A DNA stretch of 64,000 nt from Rhodoplanes sp963712435 (GCA_963712435.1 CAVQIB010000003.1:496001-560000); one strand, 5' to 3'; shown: positions 33,812 to 45,123, counted from the first letter of the stretch. Translations and numbers: made by a program. The notes: generated from the sequence alone by a model not told the origin.

Positions 33812-34125
33812 ATTGCGCCGACCTCGCGTGTCGCCGGGCGCGCGACGACTGTGATCAAACCTTCGCCCATCGACGGCGTTTTCTCAAGGTCGCGCCGCCT
33901 CGATTCCCGGAAAACGCCTGCGCACTCACGAAAACCTTGCTTTTCGCCCTGTGGATCATGGTACACAAATCGCCGCGCCAAGGGCAGTCCACGCGCAGCC
34001 TCGATCCGCCGGACAATTCCGGAAATCGCAAGGGTATAGAGGCACCTAGGCGCGCACTGCTGGGCCCGTCAAGGGCGCCGACACTAATGCCGCAGCGCCG
34101 CTGCCATCGAAGAGGTCATGAGACC
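33812..34125. other. Divergent intergenic region, nothing firm
   Basis: This gap of 314 bases separates the suf operon from the divergent hydrolase gene and must hold both promoters. I see no clear -35/-10 pair and no firm operator. The last 100 bases are AG-rich and contain AGAGGTCATGAG ahead of the hydrolase start. Confidence 0.35.
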
Positions 34126-34807
34126 ATGCCCGAGGTCATTTTCAATGGGTCTGCAGGCCGGATCGAGGGGCGCTATCATCCCGCGCGCGTGAAGAACGCG
34201 CCGATCGCCATCGTGCTGCACCCGCATTCGCAGTTCGGCGGGACGATGAACCATCAGATCGTCTACCAGCTCTACTACGCCTTCGCCCATCGCAATTTCG
34301 CGGTGCTCCGGTTCAATTTCCGCGGAGTGGGGCGCAGCCAGGGCTCGTTCGATCACGGCCAGGGCGAGCTGTCGGACGCCGCGTCCGCGCTCGACTGGGC
34401 GCAGTCGATCAATCCGGAGGCGCGCAGCTGCTGGATCGCGGGTTTCTCCTTCGGCGCCTGGATCGGCATGCAGCTCCTGATGCGGCGGCCCGAGATCGAA
34501 GGCTTCATCTCGATCGCGCCTCCCGGCCAATCTCTACGACTTCTCCTTCCTCGCCCCCTGCCCGTCCTCCGGGCTGATCGTGCATGGCGAGAAGGACGCC
34601 GTCGTCCCCTACAAGGATGTCGCCGGCCTCGTCGAGAAGCTGAAGACGCAGAAGGGCATCATCATCGAGCAGAAGGTGATCCCGGGCGCCAACCATTTCT
34701 TCGATGCGCGCATCGAGCCGCTGATGACGGCGATCAGCTCCTATCTCGACCGCCGGCTCGCCACCGTCGCGACGCGCCCCGAGCCGCGCGGGCGCCGGAC
34801 CGGCTAG
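34126..34807 (+). CDS. Alpha/beta hydrolase, one frameshift
   Basis: A hydrolase of about 225 residues resembling the family often found beside anmK/tyrS in Rhizobiales. It has IAIVLHPHSQFGGTMNH, FNFRGVGRSQG, the nucleophile elbow IAGFSFGAWIGMQLL and the late acid/His pair around GLIVHGEKDAVVPY and GANHFFDARIE. An extra G near 34526 breaks APPANLYDFSFLAPC. The substrate is unknown. The end overlaps the convergent anmK by four bases. Confidence 0.82.
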
Positions 34808-35925
34808 CCGCGATCCGCGCCGACGAGAACCCCGCCCGTCATCGGCCGTGACACGCCCGTCGTGGTCGGAAACGTGATCGGCAGCCCCTTCAGCGTGCGC
34901 ACCGCGAGGTAGGCGAAGGCCTGCGCTTCGAGGGCGTCGGCCGACCAGCCGAGCGCGTCCGCGGTTTCGACGCGCGCGGGCGCTACCGCTTCGCCCAGCA
35001 TGCGGAGTATGGTGCGGTTGCGCGCCCCGCCGCCGGCGACGATCCAGCACGCCGGCGTGTTCGGCAGATGCGGCAGGATCGCCGCGATCGAGCGTGCGGT
35101 GAGCGCGGCCAGCGTCGCCGCGCCGTCCTCGAGCGAGAGCTCCGGCAGAGCGATCGATGCAAGCGCGAAGTCGTTGCGGTCGAGCGATTTCGGCAATGGC
35201 GCAGCAAAGAAGGGATGCGCGAGCGCACGCGCCAGGAACGCCTCGTCCGCTGTTCCACGCGCCGCAATCATGCCGCCGTCGTCGAACGCCGGTCCGCCGC
35301 GCGCGCGCAGAAAATCGTCGATCAACGCATTGCCGGGACCCGTGTCGCAGGCGAGCGGCGCGGCCCCGTCCGCGAGATAGGTGATATTGGCGACGCCGCC
35401 GATATTGACGACGACAATCGGCCGCGGCCGATCGGTCGTGGCGGCGAGGGCGTGATGGTAGATCGGGACGAACGGCGCCCCCTGCCCGCCGGAGGCGACG
35501 TCGGCGGCGCGAAAATCGTAGACGACCGGGATTGCGAGCCGCGCAGCGAGCGCGCGGCCATCGCCGATCTGCACGGTCAGGCCTTGCGCCGGCCGATGCA
35601 GCACCGTCTGGCCATGGAAGCCGACCACGTCGATGTCGCGCGCCGCAAGCGCATGCGCGGACAGAAACGCCGCGACCGCCTCGGCATGCGCATCCGTCAC
35701 GAGCCGCTCGGCGTCGGCGAGAACGCCCGGACGCGCGCGCCGGTCGGCGAGCGTTTCGGCCGCCCGCAGCGCGTCGCGCAAGAGCGCGCGCTCGGCTTGC
35801 GTATAAGCCCGATAGCCGGTCGGCCCCAAGGCATGCAGGCGCTCGCCGTCGGTGTCGACGAGGGCGATGTCGACGCCATCAAGGGACGTGCCGCTCATCA
35901 GGCCGATCGCGCGCAAGACCGCCAC
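34804..35925 (-). CDS. anmK: Anhydro-N-acetylmuramic acid kinase AnmK
   Basis: Phosphorylates 1,6-anhydro-MurNAc during cell-wall recycling. It has the phosphate loop GLMSGTSLDGVDIALVD, FHGQTVLHRPAQ, VVNIGGVANITYL, CDTGPGNALIDDFL and the adenosine motif CWIVAGGGARNRTI. The frame is open far upstream, but similarity starts at VLRAIGLMSGTS. I placed the start at the GTG at 35925 behind GGGAGG. About 373 residues, normal length. Confidence 0.92.
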   Translation of the reverse strand: MAVLRAIGLMSGTSLDGVDIALVDTDGERLHALGPTGYRAYTQAERALLRDALRAAETLADRRARPGVLADAERLVTDAHAEAVAAFLSAHALAARDIDVVGFHGQTVLHRPAQGLTVQIGDGRALAARLAIPVVYDFRAADVASGGQGAPFVPIYHHALAATTDRPRPIVVVNIGGVANITYLADGAAPLACDTGPGNALIDDFLRARGGPAFDDGGMIAARGTADEAFLARALAHPFFAAPLPKSLDRNDFALASIALPELSLEDGAATLAALTARSIAAILPHLPNTPACWIVAGGGARNRTILRMLGEAVAPARVETADALGWSADALEAQAFAYLAVRTLKGLPITFPTTTGVSRPMTGGVLVGADRG

Positions 35926-36026
35926 CACTTGCCCTCCCGATAGGAAATCGATGCCGGACCTGATACACGACAGGTCAGTCCAGAGCGAGATTTCCGCGAC
36001 GTTGAGGGTTGAAGAAGGTTCCGTTC

Positions 36027-36094
36027 GGCCCCGCGCAAGCGGGGACCCAGCATGGCGAACGAAGGCTGGAATCCCGCTTACGCGCGAATGAACG
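36027..36094. repeat. Two further REP-like palindromes
   Basis: GGCCCCGCGCAAGCGGGGACCCAG (36027-36050, given here in part as CCCCGC/GCGGGG arms) and CTGGAATCCCGCTTACGCG (36065 on) are diverged relatives of the ACTGGAT-hairpin-ATGAC units near 3.6 kb, in opposite orientations. They sit in the gap between divergent anmK and tyrS. Confidence 0.6.
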
Positions 36095-36154
36095 GGAGGC
36101 GGATCGACCCGAGCGGAATTGCTCTGGCGCGAGGAAGGAGCGAAGAAGCGCGCG

Positions 36155-37408
36155 ATGAGCACCTACAAGTCCGAATTCCTCCAGGTTCTGGAGAGCCGCG
36201 GCTTCATCCACCAGGTATCCGAGCCGGAGGCGCTCGACCGGCTCGCCGCGTCCGGCCCCATCACCGCCTATATCGGCTTCGACTGCACCGCGCCGTCGCT
36301 CCATGTCGGCTCGCTCCTGCCGATCATGATGCTGTACTGGCTGCAGCAGACCGGACACCGGCCGATCGCGCTGATGGGCGGCGGAACGACCCGCGTCGGC
36401 GATCCGTCCGGCAAGGACGAAAGCCGGCGGCTGCTCACCGAAGCCGCGATCGAGGACAATCTCCGCGGCATACGCGCGGTGTTCACCAAGTTCCTGACCT
36501 TCGGCGACGGCGCAAAGGACGCCGTCATGGCGAACAACGCCGATTGGCTGAACACGCTCAACTACATCGATTTCCTGCGCGACGTCGGCCGGCATTTCTC
36601 GGTCAACCGCATGCTCTCCTTCGACTCGGTGAAGCTGCGGCTCGAGCGCCAGCACGAATTGTCGTTCCTCGAATTCAACTACATGGTGCTGCAGGCCTAC
36701 GACTTCGCCGAACTCCATAAGCGATACGGCTGCGTGCTGCAGATGGGCGGTTCCGACCAGTGGGGAAACATCGTCAACGGCATCGATCTCGGCCGCCGGC
36801 TGCTGAGCGCGCAGCTCTTCGCGCTCACCTCCCCGCTGCTCACGACCGCGTCCGGCGCCAAGATGGGCAAGACCGCGGCGGGCGCCGTTTGGCTCGATGC
36901 CGGCCTGCTGAGTCCCTACGCGTATTGGCAGTACTGGCGCAACACCGAGGACGGCGACGTCGTGCGCTTCCTCAAGCTGTTCACGGTGCTGCCGCTCGAT
37001 GAGATCGGCCGGCTCTCCTTGCTCAAGGGCGAGGAGATCAACGAAGCAAAGAAAGTGCTCGCAACGGAGGCGACCGCGCTCGTGCATGGCCGCGCCGCCG
37101 CGGAGGAGGCCGCCGAGACGGCCCGCAAGACCTTCGAGGAAGGCGCGCTCGCCGAAACCCTGCCGACGGTCGAGATTCCGCGGGCCGAGATCGAGGCCGG
37201 CTTTGGCGTGCTCGCGGCGAATGTTCGCGCCGGCCTCGTGTCATCGAACGGCGAGGCGCGCCGCCAGATCAAGGCGGGCGGCCTGCGCGTCAACGACGAG
37301 ACGGTGACCGACGAAAAGCGAGTGCTCACGACCGCCGATCTCTCCGCCGAAGGCGTGATCAAGCTGTCGCTCGGCCGAAAGAAGCACGTCCTGCTGCGGG
37401 CGGTTTAA
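36155..37408 (+). CDS. tyrS: Tyrosyl-tRNA synthetase TyrS
   Basis: Charges tRNA-Tyr. The 417-residue enzyme has YIGFDCTAPSLHVGSLLP (HIGH-like LHVG), TRVGDPSGKDE, QMGGSDQWGNIVNGIDL and the KMSKS-type loop SGAKMGKTAAGAVWLD. The C-terminal S4-like RNA-binding part reads SSNGEARRQIKAGGLRVND. Start MSTYKSEFLQ after GGAAGGAGCGAAG; a slightly longer open frame lacks a site. Confidence 0.96.
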   Translation: MSTYKSEFLQVLESRGFIHQVSEPEALDRLAASGPITAYIGFDCTAPSLHVGSLLPIMMLYWLQQTGHRPIALMGGGTTRVGDPSGKDESRRLLTEAAIEDNLRGIRAVFTKFLTFGDGAKDAVMANNADWLNTLNYIDFLRDVGRHFSVNRMLSFDSVKLRLERQHELSFLEFNYMVLQAYDFAELHKRYGCVLQMGGSDQWGNIVNGIDLGRRLLSAQLFALTSPLLTTASGAKMGKTAAGAVWLDAGLLSPYAYWQYWRNTEDGDVVRFLKLFTVLPLDEIGRLSLLKGEEINEAKKVLATEATALVHGRAAAEEAAETARKTFEEGALAETLPTVEIPRAEIEAGFGVLAANVRAGLVSSNGEARRQIKAGGLRVNDETVTDEKRVLTTADLSAEGVIKLSLGRKKHVLLRAV

Positions 37409-37419
37409 ACCGTTATCCA

Positions 37420-37440
37420 GCGAAGTGGGAACCGGTTCGC
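37420..37440. repeat. Short palindromic intergenic motif
   Basis: GCGAA-GTGGGAACCGG-TTCGC has 5-base inverted ends around GGAACCGG. It lies between the convergent ends of tyrS and the YhdP-like gene. Similar GCGAAGTGG..AACCGGTTCGC motifs are frequent between genes in Rhizobiales; its role is unknown. It could act as a terminator hairpin. Confidence 0.4.
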
Positions 37441-37483
37441 CGTACCGGGTTGGAATTCGGCCTTGCTCGGCCCGCCCGCACCG

Positions 37484-40400
37484 TCACTGAACCCCGGGCC
37501 GGTTCTCTCCATATGGCTCTTGCGTCACATTGCTCGGGAATTCGAGGAATTTCCGGAACACGCCGGGCGCAAGCGCCGAAATCGGATTGACGCGCAGGAC
37601 CGGCTTGCCCGGCGTTCCAACCACCTCATAGGTCAGGCCGACCAGGCCTTCATTGCTGCCGCCGCTGAGGAGCGGTCCGACGATCGGAATTTGGCCGAAT
37701 GCATTGTTGAGGCCGTATAGCGGAACGAAGGTGCCGCGCATGCGCACCTCATTGGCGGCGTAGTCGATCACGCCCCCGATCGTCGCCCCGATGACGGGAC
37801 CGCGCACTACGCCCTCGCGGATGGTGAGCCGGCCGGTGGAGCGCGCAAAGTCGACGCGCATGAGCGTGAAATCGACGCTCGCGATTGGCCTGGCCCGGCG
37901 CGCCCGCGGCGACCCGCTCGAGCGACGGCTCGCCGCGCACGCTGAAATTCTGGACATTGAGCTGCCCGTCGCGCGGGGTCGAGTTGGGGTTGGGCGGCTC
38001 CATCGCGACCCACATCTGCCCGCCATACATGCGCGCATAGGTGTCGGTGAAGCGGAACAGCGCGCCCGCGTCCTTCGTCTCGAAAAACAGCACCTGGCCG
38101 GCGCCGCCGTCGGCGCGCGCGCGCAGATCGCCGGCCAGCGGCGTGTCGGCGCCGATCTTCGACCCGAGCGAGAAAGCCTCGAACCGCCCGCCCCGATGCA
38201 GGAGCTTCAACTCCACCGCGCGGAGCGCCTCCCCGTTGAACCCGGCCAGCGCTCCGACTTTGAGGTCGAGCTCGAAATCGGCCATCGCCTGGCGCTGCTT
38301 GGTCTCGGCGCTCGATCCGCCCATGACCGATTTGATGAAGGCGCGGCCGTCGAACACATCCCCGCGGATGGTCACTTTGAGCGGCCCCTCGATGCCGCGC
38401 TCGGCCTTGAGATTGGTCTTGTCGCCCTCCGACAGAGCGAAGAGCGGGAAGGACGCCGCGACGAGCTCGCCATTGTTGATCTCGGCGGCGCCTTTAACCG
38501 CCGCGCCCGATCCCTCGATCGCCACCTCGTCGAAACGCGCCGTCTCGTCCTTGCCGGCATAGTTGAAGGAGGCGCGCGCCGGTTTCCCCGCAGCCTTGAC
38601 CCAGCCCGGCAGCAGATTGTCGATCTTGGCCTGCGTCAGATCGAGCTCGACATTGAGCCGGTTCTCGCGCGCGGCGGACGAGCCCAGTTTTCCCGCGAGC
38701 TTGATCGGAACGGGCCCAGCGACGCCGCCCTTGGAGTCGTAACCGAAGCGGTTGCGCGCGGCGTCGTCGAACACCGCCTGCAGCCGCACCTCCGCATCTG
38801 GATCGTCCCGCGCCCTGCGGTACTCGACCACGGCCGGGGTCCCGGCGATGCGAACGTCGCCTTTGAGTTGGTACGATTGCGCGTCCGCGGTGATGCGCAG
38901 GGTTTGCGCCTCGATCTTTTGCGACATCACGAAGCGCTCGACGGAGAAATTCGTCACGTCGGCGACGATATTGTATTTCAGCGAGCCCTTCGGCGGATTG
39001 GGGTCGACAAGCAGCATGACCGAGACTTGCGCACTCACGGTTCCGCGGCTCGTCGCGGGATCGAGCGGCGCACCGGAGGCTTCGCGCAGCCGGTCCATGG
39101 CGAGCAGTTCGGCGGCCGCGGGCACGGGACCGTCGACGCGCACCTGCACGCGTGCGGGCGGCGCCTTGCCGTGCGAATCGGGCACCTCGAACAGGCCATT
39201 GGTCAGCGTCAGCCGGCGTCCCGACGGAAGCTCGACGAAGCCGCGGCCGAGCGCGACGGTCGCGTTCCGGCCGCGCACGCGCATCACGAGGTCGCTGTCG
39301 CGAACCGGCGGCAGGCCCTCGGCGAGGCGCATGACGGCGCCGTTCGCCGCCAGGTCGATCGAGAGACCATCGTCCGGAACCGGCGGACCGCCGTCCTTGA
39401 GGGTCGACAGCGGCGCGTTGGTCGCGACTCTCGATCCGCTCCACCGCGCCGTCAGACATGTTCTCCATCACCCAGGCGCGCACCTTCGGATTGATGAAAG
39501 GCGGCCATATCCGTTTGAAGGAATTGCTAGACATGTCGCGGGCGGCCATGCCGATCACGAGGCGCGGGTCGGACGTGGCGAGGTCGACAAAGCCGGACAT
39601 CGCGACATTCACGTCCATGCCGGCGGCTTCGGCATACTGAATATCGATGCGGTGCTTGACCGGATCGAATCGCCCCTGCGCCAGGATTCGGTTGAGCAGC
39701 AGCGTCTTCCCGTCCGGCGTCTTGGGCGAGATCACCACGCTGCCGCCGCGCAAGCCAAGCGTCCAGGCGCCGCCGGTCTCCGACGGCGCCTCGGCATGGG
39801 CGATCAAGGTCATCCGCGTATTGCCGGAAACGAGTTGGAACGGCGAGATCACCGTTCCGCGCGCGGCGTCCCATTCGAGATTGGCTTCGAACCGTTCGAT
39901 CGGAACACGGCTGCTCGCGTCGCCCACCTCTCCGACGACCCCCGGGCCGATCAGAATCCGGCCATTGGCGAATTGCGGCGTGCCGTCCGCCGCGATCTCC
40001 GCATGCAGGCTTGCCGAGAGCGGCACGTCCGCCTCGATCTGCCCTTCGCCGAGCCGCAAGGCCGTCAGCACATCGTAGACCGAGACCTTGCGCGCCTCGA
40101 GCCGGATCGCGCGCGACCCCTGCCCCGTCGGCTTGATCGCGCCGACGAGAACCCACGGGCGGCCCGCTTCCTGCGATCCGAGCGTCACCGAGAGTTCGCC
40201 CGGATGCGGCCGCGTGAGGCTCAGATGAATGTTCTCGAACCGCGACTGGCGGCCGTTGCGCAGATCGTCGACGACGAGATTGCCGCTCTTCAATCCCACT
40301 TCGGTGAGATCGCCGCCGTCGAGCCCCAGGGTGCTGAGACTGTCAATCCAGCCGAGCAAGGCCGCGAAGCTCGCCCCGGAATTGCCGACGGCGGGAGCCG

Positions 40401-41172
40401 GCGTCGGCGAAACATCCCCGGCCTTGATCGCCGGGGCGGCCGGCTCCGCCGAGGCGAGCACGGGCGAAACCGCGATCGGCCGTTTATCGGCCCCGGCGAA
40501 TACCGTGATCTTGCCGTCCGTCTGCACCCGCAATGCGAGTTCTGCGCCGACGAGGTTGACGCTTTCCAACCGCGGGCGGCCGAGGAGCAGGCTGACCGTC
40601 GAGAATCCCGCTTCCGCTTTCGGCGCGCTCGCGACGATGGTCCCGTCATCGTCTCGCAGCACGATGTCGCGCATGCGGACCGCCATGCGGCTGTTCTCGT
40701 CGAGTTCGATGACGGTGCCGCCGATCTCGACCTGATAACGGCCGCCGAAATTTTCGGCGACGGCGGCGGCGAACCACGGCGTCAGCAGATTGAGCGAGAT
40801 CGGTCCGCTGTTGAGGCGCCACCACAGCCCGGTCACGGCGACGGTGAGGACGAAAGCCGCTGCCCCGACGCCGATCGCGATCTTGCGAAACGCCGGCCGA
40901 CGCGACCAGCGCCCGAGTCCTCGCCGCAGTCGCGGCGCGAGCCCGCTGCGCTCCAGCCGCTCAAGCAATCCATGGGTGAACCGGAGGACGGCATCGCAGA
41001 TCGCGCACCACACGAGCGGAAGAAGGCGCGCGCGCCGGAAAAAGCGCGGCCCTGCGGTATTGCCAGCCCGATCCGGCGGCGCTCGGCTCACGTCGCCGCA
41101 GCGATACCGATCGAGACTCTCCTCAAGGCTGCGAAGCGCAGCGAGCCTCGGATTGAGATCCTTGTCCCCCAT
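37484..41172 (-). CDS. YhdP/AsmA-family large envelope protein (DUF3971), two frameshifts
   Basis: About 1228 residues once two shifts (near 39429 and 37886) are corrected. One N-terminal membrane helix (IAIGVGAAAFVLTVAVTGLWW) is followed by a long beta-rich body with DUF3971-type sequence and a C-terminal AsmA-like block IPIVGPLLSGGSNEGLVGLT, then VNPISALAPGVFRKFLEF. Such proteins belong to the bridge-like lipid-transfer group thought to move phospholipid across the periplasm. Pieces in each frame join without loss of residues, which argues for sequence error. It is convergent with tyrS. Confidence 0.87.
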
Positions 41173-41337
41173 CCGCTGGACGACCCCGTTCCCTACCCGC
41201 TAAACCTTTGCGCAAATGGTGCGCAGGCGGCGAGGCGGCACTTCAAAGGTGGCGCGCACATGCCTGTTCCGCCAGCGACTTAGCCCCAGTTTCCGAATGG
41301 GGACAGAGACGCTGGGAAAGCGACGAAAGGAAGGCGC

Positions 41338-41808
41338 ATGGCGGCAAAAGCGATCGAGGGCGGCCCGGCTCCCGACTTCCGGCTTCCGCGCGATGACGGC
41401 GGCGAGGCGTCGCTCGCCGATTTCGCCGGCAGAAAGCTGGTGCTCTTTTTCTACCCCAAGGCGGATACTCCCGGCTGCACGCGCGAAGCGCAGGCGTTTT
41501 CCGCGCTGAAGGCGGAGTTCGCCGCAGCCGGCGCCGACATACTCGGCGTCTCCGCCGATCCCGTGAAGAAGCAGAACGCCTTCAAGGCTAAGCATGGTCT
41601 GGCCATCCCGCTCGCCTCGGACGAAACCCACGCGATGCTCGAAGCCTACGGCGTATGGGGCGAGAAGTCGATGTATGGAAAGACCTATATGGGAATTGCG
41701 CGGGCGACCTTTCTGATCGGAGCGGATGGCCGCGTGGCGCGCATCTGGCCCAAGGTCAAGGTCGAAGGCCACGCGGCCGAGGTCCTCGCCGCAGCGAAAG
41801 CGCTCTGA
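41338..41808 (+). CDS. bcp: Thiol peroxidase Bcp (peroxiredoxin)
   Basis: A 156-residue peroxiredoxin with the peroxidatic cysteine in FYPKADTPGCTREAQAF and supporting VSADPVKKQNAFKAKHGL and MYGKTYMGIARATFLI. The second Cys of typical BCP (five residues after the first) is absent, since the sequence reads CTREAQ, so it is probably a 1-Cys form. It is divergent from the YhdP-like gene. Confidence 0.92.
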   Translation: MAAKAIEGGPAPDFRLPRDDGGEASLADFAGRKLVLFFYPKADTPGCTREAQAFSALKAEFAAAGADILGVSADPVKKQNAFKAKHGLAIPLASDETHAMLEAYGVWGEKSMYGKTYMGIARATFLIGADGRVARIWPKVKVEGHAAEVLAAAKAL

Positions 41809-41958
41809 TTTCCACGACCGCGACGTCGCACCGAATTTCCGCGGGCAAGCGCAAGAGCGCGCGACCTCTGCGGGTTTGCGGAATGTTAACGACGTGCTGA
41901 TTTCCTTGGCGCTCGGGCTCGCCCGCGAGTTGTCGCGCGGCTGAGCCAGGGAGCGTTG

Positions 41959-43323
41959 ATGTCCTTTCGGCTTGAAATCGAGTGCGCCCACGACGAACGG
42001 GCGATCCCACCTCGCGGCAACCAGGAAAACGAGTGCGGCGATCGGCGCCGCGCGGAGCCCGACCGAGCGGGTGCAGGGCGGCCGCCGCGCAAGGCGGACA
42101 TATCGGCGTCGTCACCGCGCGGAGCGGCAAGACGCTACATGCTCGCCTGCGCGGGACGTCAGGTGCGCTTCGGCCCGATCGCGTTCTGGACCGTCGTCGG
42201 CACGCTCGTGATCATGGCCGGCTGGTCGATCGTCAGCGCGACCTATTTCGCCTTTCATGACGAGGTCGTCACGCAACTGATCGTCCGTCAGGCCGATCTG
42301 CAGGTCGCCTATGAAGACCGCCTTGCGGAAATGCGCGCGCAGGTCGATCGGGTAACGACGCGCCAGCTCCTCGACAATGACCAGGTCGAGCAGACGCTCA
42401 ACCAGGTACTTCGTCGACAATCCGTGCTGGAACAGCGCGCGAGCATACTCGGATCGCTTGGCGAGCCCGGCGTCACCGGCTCGACCAAGCCGGGCGCGCG
42501 CCAGTCGCCCGCCGCGGAGACCGCGAGCAAGCCCGCGCCGACCCGCGAGGCGGCGCCGAAACTGCCGGGCGACCGGCATATGCGGCGCGGCCGGCAGGCG
42601 GCGGCTCCCGAGGCGAGCCCGGAGGTCGACGGCAAGCTCGCCCGCCTGATGAGTTCGCTGGACCGGGTGGAGCAGCGACAGGCCGCCTCCCTCATTCAGA
42701 TGGAGGAGAGCTACGAATCGAAGGCCCGCCGCATCCGCTCGCTCCTCGCCGAAGTCGGCCTGAGCTCTGGAAAAGGGGCGCAGGCGGGCACCGGAGGTCC
42801 CTACGTTCCGGTAAAGCCGCCGGCCAGCACCGACACGTTCGAGCGCCAGGTGCATCGCATCCAGATCGCCCGCGCGCAGCTCGACCGCTTGAACAAGACG
42901 CTGGTCGCGGTGCCGCTCCGCCGGCCCGTGTCGGGTGAGATCGACATGAGCTCGAACTTCGGCACGCGCATCGACCCGTTTGTCGGCCGTCCCGCCCTGC
43001 ACACCGGTATCGATTTCCGCGGCGACATCGGCGAGGCGGTGCGCGCCACCGGAACCGGAACCGTGATCGGCGCGGGATGGAGCGGCGGCTACGGCAAGAT
43101 GGTCGAAGTCGATCACGGGAACGGTCTGACCACCCGCTACGGCCATCTGTCGGAAATCGTTGTGCAGGTCGGCCAGACGGTGAAAATCGGCCAGGTGGTC
43201 GGCAGGATGGGCTCGACCGGACGCTCCACCGGCCCGCATCTGCATTACGAGACGCGGGTCGATGGCGAGGCCGTGGACCCCCAGCGCTTCCTGCGCGCCG
43301 GGCTCCGCCTGGGAACGCTGTAG
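41959..43323 (+). CDS. Membrane-anchored M23/LytM peptidase
   Basis: A 454-residue protein. A Pro/Arg-rich cytoplasmic leader precedes a helix (FWTVVGTLVIMAGWSIVSATYF), then a coiled-coil region (about residues 100-280) and a C-terminal M23 domain. Zinc ligands are visible in ALHTGIDFRGD and PHLHYETRVDG, with GNGLTTRYGHLS between. It would cut or regulate cutting of peptidoglycan. ATG at 41959 after GGGAG. It ends 5 bases before the convergent protease gene. Confidence 0.88.
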   Translation: MSFRLEIECAHDERAIPPRGNQENECGDRRRAEPDRAGAGRPPRKADISASSPRGAARRYMLACAGRQVRFGPIAFWTVVGTLVIMAGWSIVSATYFAFHDEVVTQLIVRQADLQVAYEDRLAEMRAQVDRVTTRQLLDNDQVEQTLNQVLRRQSVLEQRASILGSLGEPGVTGSTKPGARQSPAAETASKPAPTREAAPKLPGDRHMRRGRQAAAPEASPEVDGKLARLMSSLDRVEQRQAASLIQMEESYESKARRIRSLLAEVGLSSGKGAQAGTGGPYVPVKPPASTDTFERQVHRIQIARAQLDRLNKTLVAVPLRRPVSGEIDMSSNFGTRIDPFVGRPALHTGIDFRGDIGEAVRATGTGTVIGAGWSGGYGKMVEVDHGNGLTTRYGHLSEIVVQVGQTVKIGQVVGRMGSTGRSTGPHLHYETRVDGEAVDPQRFLRAGLRLGTL

Positions 43324-43328
43324 CGATC

Positions 43329-44852
43329 CTACTGCAGGCTCAAGGCCACGAAGCGCAGATCCCCTTCGGCATTGGCGACGAGGAGCAGCGCCGATTTGCG
43401 GCCGTCCTTCTTGAGCTGATCGATCCGCTTCTGCAGGTCGGCGGCGGAGCCGACCGCTTCCTGGGCGACCTCGACGATCACGTCGCCGGCGTTGAGCCGT
43501 TTCTCGGCCGCGGCGGAGTTCGAATCGACGCCGGTGATCACGACGCCGTTGACGCCGTCCTTGATCTTGTAGCGACGCCGCAGCTCGTTGGTCAGATTGG
43601 CGAGGTTGAGGCCGAGCGTCTGCTGGACGACCGATTTCTCCTCGGGAGCCGCTCCTCCTCCGCCGCGCTTGTTGGCGGCCGCCGCGGCCTGCTTTTCGCC
43701 GTCCTCGAGACGACCGAGCCGCACGGTCTTGCGCTCCTCCTTGCCTTGGCGAAGGATGATGACCTCGACGTCCTTGCCGACCGGCGTGTCGGCCACGACG
43801 CGCGGCAGGTCGCGCATTTCCTTGATGTCCTTGGCGTCGAACCGGACGATCACGTCGCCGGTCTGGATCCCGGCCGGCTTCGCCGGACCCTTGTCGTCAA
43901 CCCCGGCGACGAGCGCGCCGCGCGATGGTTTGACATTCATCGTCTCGGCAAGCTCGTCGGTCATCTGCTGGATGCGCACGCCGAGCCACCCGCGGCGCGT
44001 CTCGCCGAACTGGCGGAGCTGGTCGATGACCGGCATCGCCGTCTTCGACGGCACGGCGAAGCCGATGCCGATCGAGCCGCCCGAGGGCGAGATGATGGCC
44101 GTGTTCACCCCGACCACCTCTCCCTCGAGATTGAACAGCGGCCCGCCCGAATTGCCCCGGTTGATGGCGGCGTCGGTCTGGATGTAGTTGTCATACGGTC
44201 CGGAATTGATGTCGCGGTTGCGCGCGGACACGATGCCGGCGGTGACCGTGCCGCCGAGGCTGAAGGGATTGCCGATGGCGACCACCCATTCGCCGATTCG
44301 CAACTTGTCCGAATCCCCGAACTGCACCGCCTTGAGCGGCTTCTCGGGCTTCACGCGCAGAAGCGCGAGGTCGATCTTCTGGTCGCGCCCGATGATCTCG
44401 GCCTTCAGGCGGGTGCCGTCATTGAGAATGACATTCACCTCGTCGGCGTCGGCGATGACGTGATTGTTGGTCACGACGATGCCCGAAGCATCGATGATAA
44501 ATCCCGACCCGAGCGAGTTGACGCGCCGCGGCCCGCGTTCGCGCTGATTGTCGCCCTGTCCGGGCCCCTGCCCCGGGCCTTGCTGGCCACGGCGGTTCTT
44601 GAAGAATTCCTCGAAAAACTCCTCGAACGGCGAGCCGGGCGGAAGCTGCGGCATGTTCGCCTGCGCTTCGACCTTCTGCGAAGTCGAGATGTTGACGACC
44701 GCGTCCATCACCTTGTCGGCGATGTCGGCGATTCCATCCGGCCCGCGCGCCGGCGCTTGACCGGCTGCGCCGAACAGGGCGAGGACGACCACCAGCGCTG
44801 CGGCGACCGGGCGACGGAAGCTGTAAGAACGATCACGTGAAAGGCCGGTCAT
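43329..44852 (-). CDS. Periplasmic serine protease DegP/MucD (Do family)
   Basis: A 507-residue HtrA protease with signal peptide, trypsin-like domain and two PDZ domains. Triad: His in VVTNNHVIADADE, Asp in QKIDLALLRV, Ser in AAINRGNSGGPLFN. PDZ1 begins near RRGWLGVRIQQMTDELAE and PDZ2 near TLGLNLANLTNELRR. A Gly/Gln-rich insert (GQQGPGQGPGQG) follows the N-terminal helix. It handles misfolded envelope proteins. Confidence 0.94.
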   Translation of the reverse strand: MTGLSRDRSYSFRRPVAAALVVVLALFGAAGQAPARGPDGIADIADKVMDAVVNISTSQKVEAQANMPQLPPGSPFEEFFEEFFKNRRGQQGPGQGPGQGDNQRERGPRRVNSLGSGFIIDASGIVVTNNHVIADADEVNVILNDGTRLKAEIIGRDQKIDLALLRVKPEKPLKAVQFGDSDKLRIGEWVVAIGNPFSLGGTVTAGIVSARNRDINSGPYDNYIQTDAAINRGNSGGPLFNLEGEVVGVNTAIISPSGGSIGIGFAVPSKTAMPVIDQLRQFGETRRGWLGVRIQQMTDELAETMNVKPSRGALVAGVDDKGPAKPAGIQTGDVIVRFDAKDIKEMRDLPRVVADTPVGKDVEVIILRQGKEERKTVRLGRLEDGEKQAAAAANKRGGGGAAPEEKSVVQQTLGLNLANLTNELRRRYKIKDGVNGVVITGVDSNSAAAEKRLNAGDVIVEVAQEAVGSAADLQKRIDQLKKDGRKSALLLVANAEGDLRFVALSLQ

Positions 44853-45123
44853 GACCTGACGATCTCCTCAGAGGGAAAAGCACGGGCTTGAGTGCACCGG
44901 TTCTGCGCGGCGGCAGCACATACACCCGGTCTGCTGCGCCTTATGTAGGAACGCGGCGTAAGCACGGAATGGGGCGGAATAGCGACTCCAAATCTCCCGC
45001 GCCGTCACATACTTGCCAGCTATGCGGCCTGGCCGGAACTTCCGCAATTCACAACCGCGATGGGAGCGGCCGTATGCAACCGGCTGTGGCTGCCTCGTCT
45101 ATTGCCGCACTCTTGCGATTGCG